This document shows positions 23,224 to 30,818 of a DNA stretch of 38,937 nt, piece by piece. The notes under the pieces are model-generated. The model was not told where the DNA came from. It made no database searches and worked only from the letters and a program-made list of their open reading frames with translations. Origin of the DNA: Saprospiraceae bacterium (GTDB taxonomy: Bacteria; Bacteroidota; Bacteroidia; Chitinophagales; Saprospiraceae); NCBI GenBank assembly GCA_013214355.1, contig JABSSL010000046.1:1-38937 (forward strand), given 5' to 3'. The translations under genes were made by a program, and so were the position numbers. Position 1 is the first letter of the stretch. Each line of letters opens with the position of its first letter.

Positions 23224-24714
23224 TTAATTTCCAGTTAATATATAATTGGATTTAATATCATCGTAAGATGGCAATTTCTTGTAATGCCATTTCTTTATGA
23301 TTTTGCCGTTGTGAACGAGCACCAACCCAGGATTCGACCTGACGATAGTTTTCAATAAGATATCATCAGCGGTATAGAAAGGATAGGCACTTTGGGTAGC
23401 ATGGCGGAAGTCATCAATTCTACCATAATCTGAATAAGCCGTAAGGGCATACGTTCGATATCCATCCTTTTCAGCAGCTTCCATGATTGGATTCACAATC
23501 TCGACCCATGGCTTCAGATAATCAGCCTTCCAATCGTATACATCAATTTGTTGCTGCCGTTTATTTGTAGCCACCACGGAACGTTCTAGACGGAAAGAAT
23601 CTGGGGCAATTTGTACCGTATCAATCTGATAAACGGTATCCGTCACCAACTGAATATCCGTACCGTCAACACCATACAAGCGATAAGCAACAATCATAAA
23701 GCTATATCCTTCATGGCTCAGGATGTCCTCCGTAACATCATCTCCATTTTCATCGCTCACCTCAAAATCACTGATCTTCGTAGCTTCAATGGCGGGTTCA
23801 GATCTAACCTGCTCTAAATCCCACTCTTCTTTCGGATACTTTTTGAATTCCTTCATGTATTGATCGAAAGGTAGCTCTATGACCTCTTTTGTTTCCTTAT
23901 TGGTCATCTTATAAGCTAGGATTTCCACATTGGCCGCCGCTTCGGCCTCTAGCGCCTTGCGTTCCGCCACATTCACTCCTTCTTTGAAAGGACGAAAATC
24001 TGTATGAGGAAGATCCCAAGAGAAATTGCTGAAACAGTATAAGGTGACGGCTCCAACCGTCAAAGCAGTAATCAGTAATCTCGTGGCATTATTGAACAAC
24101 TGGTGTTTCTGCTTGTAGGCCAAAATGAAAAGGATGGCAGGAATCATCAAGAACACATCCTTGAAGAAAGAGATTTTGGGTTTCAACTTTAAAAAGTCAC
24201 CAAAGCAGCCACAATCCGTCACTTTCATATTGGTCTCCACATACGGGCCCCATTGTCCAAACTGAAAGAAATTCACTCCATCAGGGACATAACCCGTCAA
24301 AAAGGTGAAGCCGGTTAAAAAGGTAAAGAAGAATACAATAGCAAAGAACACCCAAGCAGTAAATTTCCGCATGGCACCCACTATGAGCATCACACCTAAG
24401 GCTATCTCCAACACAATCATGAACACAGAAAAACCTAACGCATAGTTAGAAAGCCAAGGAAACAGAGGTGCTAAAAAAGAGAACCAGGTCTCACTGAAAG
24501 TGGACTCAAATTCAGCAAAGTATTGCTCCATTTTATAAGCTGTCCCTAAAGGATCGATGGCTTTTACCCAACCTGAAAATATGAAGAGGGCTCCTGCAAA
24601 ATTCTGCAGGTAACTCATGGGCCAGTTTTTAACCTTCTTGAAAACAAATTGAACAATCAGGGTGAGTACTAAAGCTGCGATTCCTATAATTAGGATCAAT
24701 TTACCAAGTGTCAT
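23224..24714 (-). CDS. BT_3928-family DoxX-like membrane protein with thioredoxin-fold tail
   Basis: 496 aa. The first 215 residues hold about six membrane segments of the DoxX/MauE type. FSGWVKAIDPLGTAYKMEQY (about 46-65) and DCGCFGD (167-173) are the family hallmarks, and the CGC pair suggests a redox-active or metal-linked cysteine couple facing the membrane. The remaining 280 residues are soluble, beginning with an acidic helical segment (about 250-340). They end in a thioredoxin-like fold without a CxxC motif: YALTAYSDYGRIDDF, then NPGLVLVHNGKIIKKWHY. The family is common in Bacteroidota and its role is unproven; a redox or quinone-linked function is a guess. A promoter-like TTTC-N21-TATATTTG lies at 24762-24794. 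Confidence 0.85.
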   Translation of the reverse strand: MTLGKLILIIGIAALVLTLIVQFVFKKVKNWPMSYLQNFAGALFIFSGWVKAIDPLGTAYKMEQYFAEFESTFSETWFSFLAPLFPWLSNYALGFSVFMIVLEIALGVMLIVGAMRKFTAWVFFAIVFFFTFLTGFTFLTGYVPDGVNFFQFGQWGPYVETNMKVTDCGCFGDFLKLKPKISFFKDVFLMIPAILFILAYKQKHQLFNNATRLLITALTVGAVTLYCFSNFSWDLPHTDFRPFKEGVNVAERKALEAEAAANVEILAYKMTNKETKEVIELPFDQYMKEFKKYPKEEWDLEQVRSEPAIEATKISDFEVSDENGDDVTEDILSHEGYSFMIVAYRLYGVDGTDIQLVTDTVYQIDTVQIAPDSFRLERSVVATNKRQQQIDVYDWKADYLKPWVEIVNPIMEAAEKDGYRTYALTAYSDYGRIDDFRHATQSAYPFYTADDILLKTIVRSNPGLVLVHNGKIIKKWHYKKLPSYDDIKSNYILTGN

Positions 24715-24761
24715 TATACAGTAGTTTTACCTTCTCCGAGAACCGAAGAATAGATCAGCAG

Positions 24762-24794
24762 CAAATATAGCAGGATTCAAAAGGAGTTTTGAAA
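24762..24794 (-). promoter_or_regulatory. promoter of the BT_3928-type gene
   Basis: On the minus strand, TTTC (24794-24791), 21 bases and TATATTTG (24769-24762) fit the consensus with one -33 mismatch. The leader is about 45 bases. Confidence 0.55.
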
Positions 24795-24847
24795 ATAATC
24801 TGTGAATAATTGTTAAACGGCTGTTAATGGGAGGAACACTCAGCAGT

Positions 24848-26287
24848 TTACGAAGCCCATTTGGAGGTACTGAAGATGGCTTTGGGATAATCTTGACCAA
24901 TCCATAAGTGCCAATCTTCCTGCTCAGGCTCCGTCAACAAATCCGGCTGGTGTACTTTTGTGGGCGGCAGTCCTTCCAAGACGGGTAGCCAATATTTCAC
25001 ATAAGTGCCTTGTGGATCATACCGCTTGGCCTGCGTAATAATATTGAAGTATCTATTTTCTCTCGGATCGCTTCCTACCCCAGCTATATAGTTCCAATTA
25101 CCGTAATTGCTGCAAGGATCATAATCAATCAAGATTGATTCGAAATAATCAGCTCCTAATTGCCAATTAACATTCAAATCCTTCACTAAGAAACTGGCTA
25201 CATTCTGTCGACCGCGATTAGACATAAAGCCCGTACGTTTCAACTCCTTCATATTGGCATCAATGAAAGGTACCCCCGTTTCTCCATCCACCCATCTTTG
25301 CAATAAACTCTGGTCATCCACCCACGCTTCATTTACCTCTTCCTTAATCCCTCCTTTCAAAAAGATCTTATTGCCGTGTTTCTTCGCCATAAAACGGAAA
25401 AAATCTCTCCACATCAACTCAAAGAACAGCCAATAAGTAGAATCATTAGCCCCCTCTTGTTCCTCAAATTTCTTGATTTCTTGATAGATTAGTTTTGGGG
25501 AAAGGCAACCCTGGGACAGCCAGGCGGAAAACTTAGAGGAATAGTCTTCTCCTAGAAGTCCATTTCTGGTCTGTTTGTAAGTTTGAATGGATTTGGTCTC
25601 CCAGATAAAATGTTGCAGTCGCTCAATTCCTGCTGTCTCTCCCCCTTTGAAAATAATCGGCGCTTTATCTTCATTTTCACAGCGCGATAAGCCGAAATCT
25701 TCTAGGGTCGGGATTTCTCCGGCTTCAATCCGCACGGTCAGGCTGTTGAAGGGTTCCGTTGGCGCTGGTAGCGGTGCACGAACGGCAACGAAACGCTCCA
25801 CCTCCTTGCGGAACTGCGTAAAAGTATCTGGTGTATGATGTATTGGAAATGGAAGGTCGGCAGTGTAGTACAACATCTTTCCTCGGAAAAAGCGCACCTC
25901 CTGCCCAATAGACCAGAGATTCTGTTCTAAAGCATCTTGAACTTCAACCTCTTCTCTTGTTCGCTCTCGATTACACAGCACCCAACTGGATTTTACTTGA
26001 AGCGCCAAGTCAAAAAGGATTTCCTCAGGCTTTCCTACCCTTACGATCAAATCACTGTTGAGTCCCCGTAATCTCTCCCTCAAATCATGGATAGCCTCAA
26101 TGATAAATTGAGCTCGAAAACTACCCGTCTTCGGAAAGCCAAATCTTGTCTTGCCTGCAAAAGTTCGTTCATCAAAAATGTACACGGGGATAACCTCTTC
26201 CGCACTTTTCAAAGCATCGGTTAGTGCCTCATTATCGTGAAGACGTAAATCCTGTCGAAACCAGACAATAGCTCGTTTTTGTTGCAT
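24848..26287 (-). CDS. DASH-type cryptochrome/photolyase
   Basis: 479 aa. An N-terminal photolyase alpha/beta domain starts AIVWFRQDLRLHDN. In the FAD domain, ELMWRDFFRFMAKKHG, RTGFMSNRGRQNVASFL and GVGSDPRENRYFNIITQAKR are the DASH signatures, with the final block TYVKYWLPVL. DASH enzymes repair dimers in single-stranded DNA and some may signal. The missing-nucleotide specificity cannot be read from sequence. It is distinct from the photolyase at 17981, so this is not a recent duplication. About 280 bp separate it from the divergent SCO1 gene. A TACATTTG box on the minus strand (26549-26542) is far upstream and would imply a leader of about 250 bases. Confidence 0.92.
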   Translation of the reverse strand: MQQKRAIVWFRQDLRLHDNEALTDALKSAEEVIPVYIFDERTFAGKTRFGFPKTGSFRAQFIIEAIHDLRERLRGLNSDLIVRVGKPEEILFDLALQVKSSWVLCNRERTREEVEVQDALEQNLWSIGQEVRFFRGKMLYYTADLPFPIHHTPDTFTQFRKEVERFVAVRAPLPAPTEPFNSLTVRIEAGEIPTLEDFGLSRCENEDKAPIIFKGGETAGIERLQHFIWETKSIQTYKQTRNGLLGEDYSSKFSAWLSQGCLSPKLIYQEIKKFEEQEGANDSTYWLFFELMWRDFFRFMAKKHGNKIFLKGGIKEEVNEAWVDDQSLLQRWVDGETGVPFIDANMKELKRTGFMSNRGRQNVASFLVKDLNVNWQLGADYFESILIDYDPCSNYGNWNYIAGVGSDPRENRYFNIITQAKRYDPQGTYVKYWLPVLEGLPPTKVHQPDLLTEPEQEDWHLWIGQDYPKAIFSTSKWAS

Positions 26288-26567
26288 AGTCAGGGCTTTT
26301 GAAAGTCTCCATTAGTCCCTAGCATGCGCTCCTTTCATGGAAAAGGGATTGCGCAGATTCAGGCTAAATTCTGAAATAGGTGATGATTGGGTGACCCAAA
26401 CTGTCTTTCCTACCATTTTAAGAATCTATAAGAAGTCGGTAGGAAATATGTTCTTTTTTAGCGGTTCAAGGCAGTTTAATGTACAACAAAGAAGGGACCA
26501 TTTGGTTTGTCATTCTGAGGTAAGTTTATTTCTTTGATTTGCAAATGTAAAAATCCTTACGAATAGC

Positions 26568-27209
26568 ATGAAAAAATCATCCATTTATTGGCTGCATAGT
26601 GGATTGGCATGGTGCTGCTTAGTTATCCTGATGCTTAGCTGCGGGTCAAACAATAGAGATCTCCCTATCTTGAATCGACAAATCGAAAAAGATGGAGAGT
26701 TGGTGTATAGAAGCATTCCCGATTTTTCATTCATCAACCAAGATAGTCAACTTGTTAGCCAAGAGACCTTTAGAAACAAGGCATACGTTGTCGATTTTTT
26801 CTTTACTTCCTGCCCAACCATTTGCCCAAAACTAGCGCAGGAGATGCTCAGAATACATGATCACTTTGAAACCGAACCCGGCCTAGCTCTTCTCTCTCAC
26901 ACCATAGACCCTAGACGGGACTCCGTAGCTAAATTGGCTCATTATGCTAGCAACCTAGGGGTGACTAGCTCACGTTGGCATTTTGTCACGGGAAAGAAGT
27001 CGGATCTATTCGAGATCGCGGATGACTACTTCAACATCGTGATAGAAAACCCGGATGTTCCCGGTGGCTTAGATCACAGTGGGCGATTAGTTCTAGTAGA
27101 TGAGGATAGACATATTCGCGCCTTCTGCAATGGCACGGATCCGGAGGAAGTAGATCAGTTTATCGTCAAAATTGAGCAACTTTTGTCATCAAAAAAGAAA
27201 GTTGACTAA
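26568..27209 (+). CDS. SCO1/SenC-family copper chaperone lipoprotein
   Basis: 213 aa. A hydrophobic N-terminus ends in L-M-L-S-C with Cys25 as the likely lipidated residue. The thioredoxin-like SCO domain carries SCPTICP with the copper-binding pair Cys82 and Cys86, and His170 in GLDHSG, the third ligand. SCO proteins deliver copper to, or reduce, the CuA site of cytochrome c oxidase in the periplasm. The cytochrome c gene follows 90 bp downstream in the same direction, consistent with respiratory function. The oxidase genes themselves are not in the window. The 280 bp before the ATG contain no convincing gene; a small 66-codon frame there looks spurious. Confidence 0.93.
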   Translation: MKKSSIYWLHSGLAWCCLVILMLSCGSNNRDLPILNRQIEKDGELVYRSIPDFSFINQDSQLVSQETFRNKAYVVDFFFTSCPTICPKLAQEMLRIHDHFETEPGLALLSHTIDPRRDSVAKLAHYASNLGVTSSRWHFVTGKKSDLFEIADDYFNIVIENPDVPGGLDHSGRLVLVDEDRHIRAFCNGTDPEEVDQFIVKIEQLLSSKKKVD

Positions 27210-27299
27210 AGATGGCCTATCATTGCATCTGACGGGTTAATTCTTAACCAAAGTGGTATTCGGATGTTGTTGTTACCACATTAGGACAAAAGAAAATTT

Positions 27300-27713
27300 A
27301 TGCGACTTATCAGTAGTATTTCATGTTTGATACTAATAGTTTCAATTTTATCCTTTAACGCCTGCAAAGACACACCGTTCCAACAAGGAAAAATCTTGTA
27401 CGGAAACTTTTGTGCCAACTGTCATATGGATGATGGCAGTGGACTAGAAGGCCTCATCCCGCCATTGGCACAAGCTGATTACTATAAGGAGAATGTATTG
27501 GAGAGCGCCTGTTTAATCCGGTACGGCATGGACGGGCCGGTGGAAGTTAATGGTAGGACGTACAATCAGCCCATGCCTGGTACGGATAAGTTAACTGAAT
27601 TTGAAATTGCGAATATCCTCAACTACATCAATGAAGCTTGGTACGATGACCTTCCTTATGTTAAACTAGAAGATGTGCGAGCGATGCTGAAGAGTTGCAA
27701 GCCAGAAGATTAG
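27300..27713 (+). CDS. lipoprotein monohaem cytochrome c
   Basis: 137 aa. The signal region ends in F-N-A-C, so lipidation at Cys22 is likely. Class I haem motif CANCH (38-42) binds haem c through Cys38 and Cys41 with His42 as the axial ligand. The second ligand is probably Met92 in NQPMPGTDKL. A C-terminal helix (FEIANILNYINEAW) completes the cytochrome c fold, and the tail holds two further Cys residues at 71 and 133. It sits after the SCO1-type gene, so an electron-carrier role near cytochrome oxidase is likely but inferred. It converges with the TonB receptor, with 26 bp between stops and no hairpin. Confidence 0.93.
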   Translation: MRLISSISCLILIVSILSFNACKDTPFQQGKILYGNFCANCHMDDGSGLEGLIPPLAQADYYKENVLESACLIRYGMDGPVEVNGRTYNQPMPGTDKLTEFEIANILNYINEAWYDDLPYVKLEDVRAMLKSCKPED

Positions 27714-27739
27714 GCTTATCGTAGAATCCGTTCATACAT

Positions 27740-30070
27740 TTAGAAACCTATTTTGATCGAGGCACTTGGTAAGATCGGAAATTGATTCACTCTCGTATTG
27801 GTGATTCGATCTAGGTAAAAAACATTTTCTCGATCATATACATTGGTCACACTAGCTACGATTTCCATAAAACTACTTCCTACTAATTCTATCCGTTTTT
27901 TTACGGAAGCATCTAAGCGATGGTAGGTGGATAATCTTCCACCATTTCTTTTATCCGCTAATATCGTACCTAGGTCAAAGTTCCCTTGCAAAATATCTTC
28001 TACGAGGATTTGATCAAACCCGATATTTTGGAAAAAGCCTTGTGTTTCGGTAAATGGAAATCCCGAGCCAAAATTCCATCTCAAACTCGCCTCCCAACTC
28101 TTGTTTCGGCCAAACTGATAAGTGGATAAGGCATTGATGTTGTGCCGACGATCAAAAATTGTAAAATAGGTCTGCTCTCCATCAAAACGATCTACGTATC
28201 CCAAAGAATAGGTTAGCCACAGGTACCATTGCGGGTTTTCATACTTATAGGAAAAATCGACTCCATAGGCGTTCCCGGTCTCCACTGCAAAGTCAGGATC
28301 TGTTGCGCTGAGCTTATTCCGGTTAATGTTGATCAGCTGGGTAAATCGTTTGTAATAAGGCTCGACATTTATACTTGCATTTCGATTGACATCAAACTCT
28401 ACTCCAGCGACCGCATGAGCAGACTTTTGCAATCGATGGTTAGTTGGATCGAAAGTACCGGGCCTAAACAAGGATTCTTCCGGTCCTGCTAAGAAGCCAA
28501 CAAAAAAATTGACCACATCAGATTCATTCACCGTGGAGATCAAGTTTTGGGAGTAGAATCCTCCAGCAGCTTTAAATCGTAATCTATCACTAGCTTTGTA
28601 TTTGACGCCCATTCTAGGTTCAAAACTAAAGGCAGATTGCGAAGCATAAAAGTGCAGCCTTACTCCCGGCTCAATGATCATATTTCCAATCTCTTGCTTA
28701 TACTTGAAATAACCAGAAAGTTCCGTTGTAAAATCCCGTTGCTCAAAATCCAAGCCGACAAAATTTTCAAAGGAAAAATCCGTATTGAATCCGTTGACCT
28801 CAAAGCCATAATTTAATTGGTTCTTATTGCCAAAGTATTTGAAATTGAGTTGAGCACCAAAGTTAGTTACCCCACTCCTTCTGGGAGCAGCATCCCCCTC
28901 CTTCAGCGTAATATCATATGAAGAAAAAGAGATAAGACCGTCCATCACAATATTGGAATTCGGTGGTACCAAGGTAAAATTGGCACCTGCACCGCTAGTT
29001 GTCCAATCCACCGCAGCTAGGCCCGCAAAATCAAAAGCATCTACGAAGTTAAAGCCAAATAAATTGAGCTGGCTCCCCCCCCCTCCTACCATTGACAATT
29101 TCCCATACCAATCTGTGTATCGAAAAGGTAGACCTATGTTGTCCGCCAAACCTGCTAAGCTGGTGTCGGCAGCCGCAAAAGCGTAATAACTGGTATCTAC
29201 AGCATAGGCATATAGGGAAGGGGAAGTCTGATCTAGATAGGAATGCTTCCCTGTAAATAGAAAGGAGACGCTATTTCCCCGTTCCTCATTCCAAGGGATT
29301 ATTGGTCCCTCAAGCAAGGCCTTGGCCTGGAATGGGCTAGCAGACACCAAGCCAGAGAAACGTTTTTTATTTCCCTCTCTTGTCTTGATATCCACCACGG
29401 CAGATATCCGCCCTCCATGTTCTACATTAAATCCCCCCGTTAACACATCAACGCTACGGATCGTTTCTGTTTCGAAGACAGAGAAGAAGCCGATGGAATG
29501 AAACGGGTTAAAAATCGTCATTCCATCCAACAGGATCTTATTTTGGACCGGGGAACCACCACGGATATACAACTGCCCACCCTGGTCCCCAGATACAATT
29601 ACACCTGGTAGAACTGGAAGATACTGGGCGATATCCGCATCCCCTCCGGTAGATGGTAAAGATCGAATCTGCTTTGGTGTAACGGTTAATTGCGATACCT
29701 GGATATCAGACCTAGCTCTTTCCCGCTCAGCAGATACGTCTACGGTAGTAAGATTGACGGCGTTGGACCGTAAGCGAAGTTGTCGATATTCAATTTTCCC
29801 ATCTTGTAACTGTACCGCCTGAGCTAGACTATCATACCCAATGTAAGTCACGATTATGGTATAAGCACCAGCAGGCACATTCCCTAGGCTGAAAAAGCCA
29901 TTCAAGTCTGTATTCGTACCCAAGTCTGTACCTTGCAGGCGAATAGTTCCAAAGGCAATGGGTTCTCCAGTATCTTGATCATAAACATTTCCACGAAGAA
30001 TAGCTTGGGCATCGAGTTCGATGAAGCTAACAGAGAGCATTAAGCTAAAAAAGAGTATTCGTACAATCAT
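27740..30070 (-). CDS. TonB-dependent outer-membrane receptor with CarboxypepD_reg-like domain
   Basis: 776 aa. A signal peptide (MIVRILFFSLMLSVSFIELDAQ) is followed by a carboxypeptidase-regulatory-like domain (about 23-105: GNVYDQDTGEPIAFGTIRL and DLNGFFSLGNVPAGAYTI). The plug domain (about 125-235) includes QLYIRGGSPVQNKILLDGM and GGFNVEHGGRISAVVDIKT. The rest is a beta-barrel of repeated aromatic strands, ending in phenylalanine (PSASIKIGF). It transports a substrate across the outer membrane using TonB energy. No SusD-like partner adjoins it, so a polysaccharide role is not supported. A metal or small-molecule substrate is possible, and the nearby SCO1/cytochrome c pair makes copper or haem worth testing. 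It is immediately downstream of a hairpin at 30118-30155. Confidence 0.92.
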   Translation of the reverse strand: MIVRILFFSLMLSVSFIELDAQAILRGNVYDQDTGEPIAFGTIRLQGTDLGTNTDLNGFFSLGNVPAGAYTIIVTYIGYDSLAQAVQLQDGKIEYRQLRLRSNAVNLTTVDVSAERERARSDIQVSQLTVTPKQIRSLPSTGGDADIAQYLPVLPGVIVSGDQGGQLYIRGGSPVQNKILLDGMTIFNPFHSIGFFSVFETETIRSVDVLTGGFNVEHGGRISAVVDIKTREGNKKRFSGLVSASPFQAKALLEGPIIPWNEERGNSVSFLFTGKHSYLDQTSPSLYAYAVDTSYYAFAAADTSLAGLADNIGLPFRYTDWYGKLSMVGGGGSQLNLFGFNFVDAFDFAGLAAVDWTTSGAGANFTLVPPNSNIVMDGLISFSSYDITLKEGDAAPRRSGVTNFGAQLNFKYFGNKNQLNYGFEVNGFNTDFSFENFVGLDFEQRDFTTELSGYFKYKQEIGNMIIEPGVRLHFYASQSAFSFEPRMGVKYKASDRLRFKAAGGFYSQNLISTVNESDVVNFFVGFLAGPEESLFRPGTFDPTNHRLQKSAHAVAGVEFDVNRNASINVEPYYKRFTQLININRNKLSATDPDFAVETGNAYGVDFSYKYENPQWYLWLTYSLGYVDRFDGEQTYFTIFDRRHNINALSTYQFGRNKSWEASLRWNFGSGFPFTETQGFFQNIGFDQILVEDILQGNFDLGTILADKRNGGRLSTYHRLDASVKKRIELVGSSFMEIVASVTNVYDRENVFYLDRITNTRVNQFPILPSASIKIGF

Positions 30071-30117
30071 AGTTGATTTCTAATCGAACAAGCATGTTCC
30101 TTTCCTGCTTACAGCAA

Positions 30118-30155
30118 GAAGGGCAAATATACCCATATTGGTATATTTGCCCTTC
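30118..30155. terminator. perfect 16-bp hairpin carrying TATATTTGC in both arms
   Basis: A 16-bp perfect stem (30118-30133 with 30140-30155) with a 6-base loop lies between the YciO gene (ends 30189) and the TonB receptor (starts 30070). Each arm also reads TATATTTGC, one on each strand (30131-30123 minus, 30142-30150 plus), a full -7 promoter box. No TTTG sits at the -33 spacing on the minus strand and the 3' flank is only weakly T-rich. It may therefore be a terminator, a promoter element or both. Confidence 0.6.
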
Positions 30156-30188
30156 ATATTTTATGTCAGCTGGAAAACAGGCTCAAAC

Positions 30189-30800
30189 TCAAATCAACTC
30201 CCCGGCCCCTTGCCTAAGAATGACCATCTCATCGCCCATACAATCCACCACTGTGGAGGGAACATTGGCTCCCATCCCACCATCAATCACGACATCCGTC
30301 AATTTTTTGAAGTCATCAAAAATATCGATGGGATCCGTAAAGTACTCCAGGATCTCATCATCTGACTTAAGAGAAAGGGAAAGTATAGGGCGACCCAACT
30401 CCTCCACGATAGCTTGCGCAATGCGATTATCTGGGATTCGAACCCCTATGCTACGCTTTCTATTCTTAAACAGCTTTGGTACCTGGTTATTGGATTTTAG
30501 CACAAAGGTAAATGGTCCAGGCAGGTTTCGCTTCAGTGTCTTGAAGACATCATTGTCGATCTGAAAGGCATATTCCGCGATCTGGCGAATATCTTTACAA
30601 ATAAAGGAGAGCATGGCCTTTTCAGGCTTTAAACCCCGTAATCTGCAAATCTTTTCGACAGCTTTAGGATTAAAGATATCACACCCAAGTCCGTAAACGG
30701 TATCCGTCGGGTAGATAATTACACCGCCATCGCGGAGGATACTTGCTACCTGGCTAATTTTTCGACCTTCTGGATTATCTGGGTTGATCTTTAATAGCAT
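30189..30800 (-). CDS. Sua5/YciO/YrdC-family protein
   Basis: 203 aa, the size of a single-domain YrdC/YciO protein. Members of the TsaC branch make threonylcarbamoyl-AMP for tRNA t6A. The fold signature GGVIIYPTDTVYGLGCD (25-41) and KPEKAMLSFICKD (58-70) are clear, and the C-terminal STVVD is present. The second element of the K-R-S-N active-site set, normally S-x-N, here reads SLSLK in the PILSLSLKSDD segment (138-148). That looks more like YciO than TsaC/YrdC, so the t6A role should not be assumed. It starts 18 bases after the MoxR-like gene and is probably co-transcribed with it. Confidence 0.85.
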   Translation of the reverse strand: MLLKINPDNPEGRKISQVASILRDGGVIIYPTDTVYGLGCDIFNPKAVEKICRLRGLKPEKAMLSFICKDIRQIAEYAFQIDNDVFKTLKRNLPGPFTFVLKSNNQVPKLFKNRKRSIGVRIPDNRIAQAIVEELGRPILSLSLKSDDEILEYFTDPIDIFDDFKKLTDVVIDGGMGANVPSTVVDCMGDEMVILRQGAGELI

Positions 30801-30818
30801 GCTTTTTCCTGATTGTGC

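Noticed and set aside
26337-26537. 66-codon plus-strand frame upstream of the SCO1 gene
   Set aside because: Composition is not protein-like, it has no recognisable motif, and it lies in the AT-rich divergent intergenic space.
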